A stretch of DNA of 64,000 nucleotides from NCBI GenBank assembly GCA_018857735.1, contig JABMCL010000061.1, forward strand, positions 480,133 through 544,132. The letters are read 5' to 3'. The translations under genes were made by a program, and so were the position numbers. Below the pieces are notes generated by a model. That model was not told the origin of the DNA and searched no databases. It was given only the letters and a program-made list of their open reading frames with translations. How positions within the stretch are numbered: position 1 is the stretch's first letter; every line of letters begins with the position of its first letter. Origin of the DNA: Alviniconcha marisindica. Lineage: Eukaryota; Mollusca; Gastropoda; Provannidae. This document shows, in pieces, positions 62,601 to 64,000 of this stretch.

Positions 62601-64000
62601 TATGCATGCACTAAGTATATATGTATGCATGCACATGTGAAAATAGAAGAAGAAAAAAATGGGGGCGGGGAGGAGAAGGGGAAGAGGCTCATAAAGAAAG
62701 AGAAAAGGGAAGACAGATGATGGGAGGAAGGGGTGCCTACCATCATCTATAACTGCAGGCCAGTTGTCATCCTCTGCTTCTTCAGTACCATCGTCTTCTG
62801 GTTCATACACCTCCTGCAGCATCTAGCAGACAGAACAACAAACAGGAAACCTTGAATGAAAAAAGAGAGTGAATGAACAAATGAATGAACATTTGATCTC
62901 TGAATTACACATCCATCGCTAAAAGGCAATTTAATTCACTGACTAACCATTTTTCAATAAGATAGACAATGGCTGTAACAGTTCATAGATCAAGCATGCA
63001 CCTTCTATTACTGTCTATAATAGTGGCCATTCACTGCTGAATGTCATGCAACTTCTCTGTATGAGCCATGCTGCACAGTTGGATTATCAAGGAACAGGTG
63101 ACAGCTATTTCCAGGATGCAGAAAGTGATCCTCAGTCAGACAATCTTTTGTGCAGAAGAATGTGATCATTTCTAGCCACACTGCAACCTTTTAAACATGT
63201 TTTTCAGTGGCTTATGTACAAGCAAAGCATTTTATTCTACCTGCTTGTGCAAGTGTGGAGAAATGTTTACACATACCCTTTTCCCCAACACTGGGCAAAC
63301 TTCAGGGTTTTAAAACAGCACACATACGCAATGCTACTGCAGTTGTGATACAGGAACTACCAGTACAGATCTTCACCTGTTGTTTCTGTTTCTGTCGCTT
63401 CATTTCCTGGCGTCGCTTAAACTCCTTCCAGTACATGTCCTCAAACTCGGGGAAGGATGGAACAAGAGATGGATTCTTAGGGAACTTTGGTCGGTGGGAA
63501 TACACTGAAATGAACAATAACCTTGGATACAGACAAAGAGGGGGGGGGGGGGGGGCCAGGGGGAAGAGGAAAAAAGAATGGAAACAAAAATGGAAACACA
63601 TATATATATATGGAGATGACATTTTATGAGCAGCATTTACTCAATATTTTTCTCTTGCTTTTCTTTCTGGAATAAAAACTAATAATCCAAACACTCAAGC
63701 ATGCATGTACATGCATACATTTATAAACAAAAATAAATTCTCAACCAAATCATATTAATATGTCATCATTGATTTATAAAATGTCTCATTCCTTTTGAAA
63801 AAATGATTTTAAGAAAATCAACTTCTAAAGTTTGAAATTGTACATTCAACCAAACAACTAATAAAATGAACCATAATACAATGATAGAAAATAAATGAGC
63901 AATAAAATAAGCAGAATTAAAGAATTAAAAAAAAGAAAAGCACCTCTGCTTTGTACAAATTCTGAGATGGGTGTCACTGGTGCTTTCCTTTCCGGCACCT
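56660..64000 (-). CDS. NCAPH2: Condensin-II complex subunit H2, 3' part of gene (5' end outside window)
   Basis: NCAPH2 is the kleisin subunit of condensin II, bridging SMC2/SMC4 heads in chromosome compaction. Exons on the minus strand: 64000-63944 (partial), 63504-63377, 62822-62741, 60350-60236, 59486-59443, 59149-59048, 57936-57790, 56803-56660. All have GT-AG borders. Conserved pieces in order: PSFPEFEDMYWKEFKRRQE; an acidic block (EPEDDGTEEAEDDNWP); DNFEPLQLQLEDN; STYEDVVRQHV; ELSKRVAEWEEKITP; AFDIHKYGSKV; VCGKPIFQICRLFLATLQL; and the C-terminus ANTYNVELSCPGKLEEAM to RLLSTKRHYEEL, matching the order and ending of the human protein and its C-terminal SMC-contacting winged-helix part. The stop TGA is at 56662-56660. 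Phases agree throughout except at exon 60350-60236, which appears to hold one extra base. Confidence 0.93.
56915..57560. repeat. 81-bp minisatellite in the last NCAPH2 intron
   Basis: The unit GAGTATGCAGCTGTTTCCTC plus CCTGTCACTTGGTGATTTAC recurs near 56921, 57002, 57078, 57159, 57238, 57319, 57400 and 57481, about every 81 bp (27 codons). Because the period is a multiple of three, one minus-strand frame stays open through all copies and into the last exon. Confidence 0.9.
58556..58650. repeat. (AAT)n-linked short dispersed repeat
   Basis: AATAATAATAATAATAATAG then CTTTTGTATAGCACTATTCT and GCAGTGCACTTTACAAC. It resembles the AAT-anchored repeat at 50128 in layout (cell-of-origin motif GTAnAGCnC) and lies in the NCAPH2 intron between exons 59048 and 57936. 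Confidence 0.55.
59957..59978. repeat. Poly-C then (CA)n in NCAPH2 intron
   Basis: A C run of about 21 followed by CACACACACA, located about 260 bp from the 60236 exon. Its length is unreliable. Confidence 0.85.
60236..60350 (-). CDS. NCAPH2: NCAPH2 exon with apparent +1 frameshift
   Basis: The preceding exon ends in phase 1 (donor at 62740), but this 115-nt exon reads the conserved frame only if one base is ignored. The plus strand has TCAGACCTCC at 60331-60340, whereas the many repeat copies of the same boundary have TCAGCCTCC. Without the extra A the exon is 114 nt, its start reads DDGEADEGDNFE, and both junction phases agree. A sequencing error, an allele-specific frameshift or an unseen micro-exon would explain it. 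Confidence 0.75.
60350..62300. repeat. Minisatellite built from the NCAPH2 intron-end/exon-start boundary
   Basis: On the minus strand the proximal units (60350-61020, about 75-95 bp) contain TTTCACAGGGGATGACGGGG or its relatives, then AGGCTGATGAGGGTGACAAC. This is the acceptor and first codons of the exon at 60350. Distal units (61080-62240) have settled to a regular 74-bp period (GGCTGATGACGGTGACAACT, TTGAGCACTGCCAGTGTTTC, TGTTGCTGCTGTCAAATTTC). More than 20 units in all. Long frames on both strands across it are repeat artefacts. Confidence 0.92.

Overview
This is nuclear DNA of an animal, most likely a marine mollusc and plausibly a gastropod. That assignment is an inference from intron-rich genes with metazoan orthologues, a very high load of CT/CA microsatellites and minisatellites, several tRNA-headed SINE-like repeats and decayed non-LTR retrotransposons. 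There are no operons, no prokaryote-style gene packing and no CRISPR arrays. The species cannot be named from the sequence.

Four protein genes can be supported, with alternating strands. (1) Thymidylate synthase (TYMS), + strand, 5304-17830: seven exons that join in frame to 304 residues with the active-site Cys present. (2) ILRUN (C6orf106-type UBA-like plus NBR1-like FW domain protein), - strand, 34611-28928: five coding exons, about 282 residues. (3) A two-exon, acidic, low-complexity protein, + strand, 41642-46196 (668 residues). A KVQF motif of the PP1-docking RVxF type is created exactly at its exon junction. It may be a PPP1R15 (GADD34/CReP)-like eIF2alpha phosphatase subunit, but this is not certain. 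A perfect cAMP-response element and a 98-codon upstream ORF precede it. (4) The 3' two-fifths or so of the condensin-II subunit gene NCAPH2, - strand, from the right edge to 56660, in eight visible exons, one of which carries an apparent +1 frameshift.

Layout: 1-5.3 kb is repeat-rich upstream DNA with a 13-copy array of an invariant 26-bp core. 5.3-17.8 kb is TYMS, whose introns hold two SINE families, two large inverted repeats, microsatellites and a decayed LINE. 18.5-25.1 kb has three minisatellites and a second LINE remnant. 28.9-34.7 kb is ILRUN. 35.8-40.6 kb is a cluster of SINE copies whose sequence is peppered with short insertions, often CAGT or CCG-rich, suggestive of an assembly problem or an unusual mutational process. 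41.2-46.8 kb is the KVQF gene. 46.8-55.3 kb is quiet AT-rich intergenic DNA. 55.4-64 kb is NCAPH2 with three separate minisatellites, one of which is an amplification of the gene's own splice-acceptor/exon boundary.

The four genes share no pathway: dTMP synthesis, innate/antiviral signalling control, probable PP1 targeting and mitotic chromosome condensation. The most interesting material is structural rather than a new gene system: the junction-variable tandem array, the inserted-tetranucleotide tract, the amplified splice acceptor and the hairpin next to a splice donor. Most other long open frames are products of microsatellites or minisatellites and are not genes.
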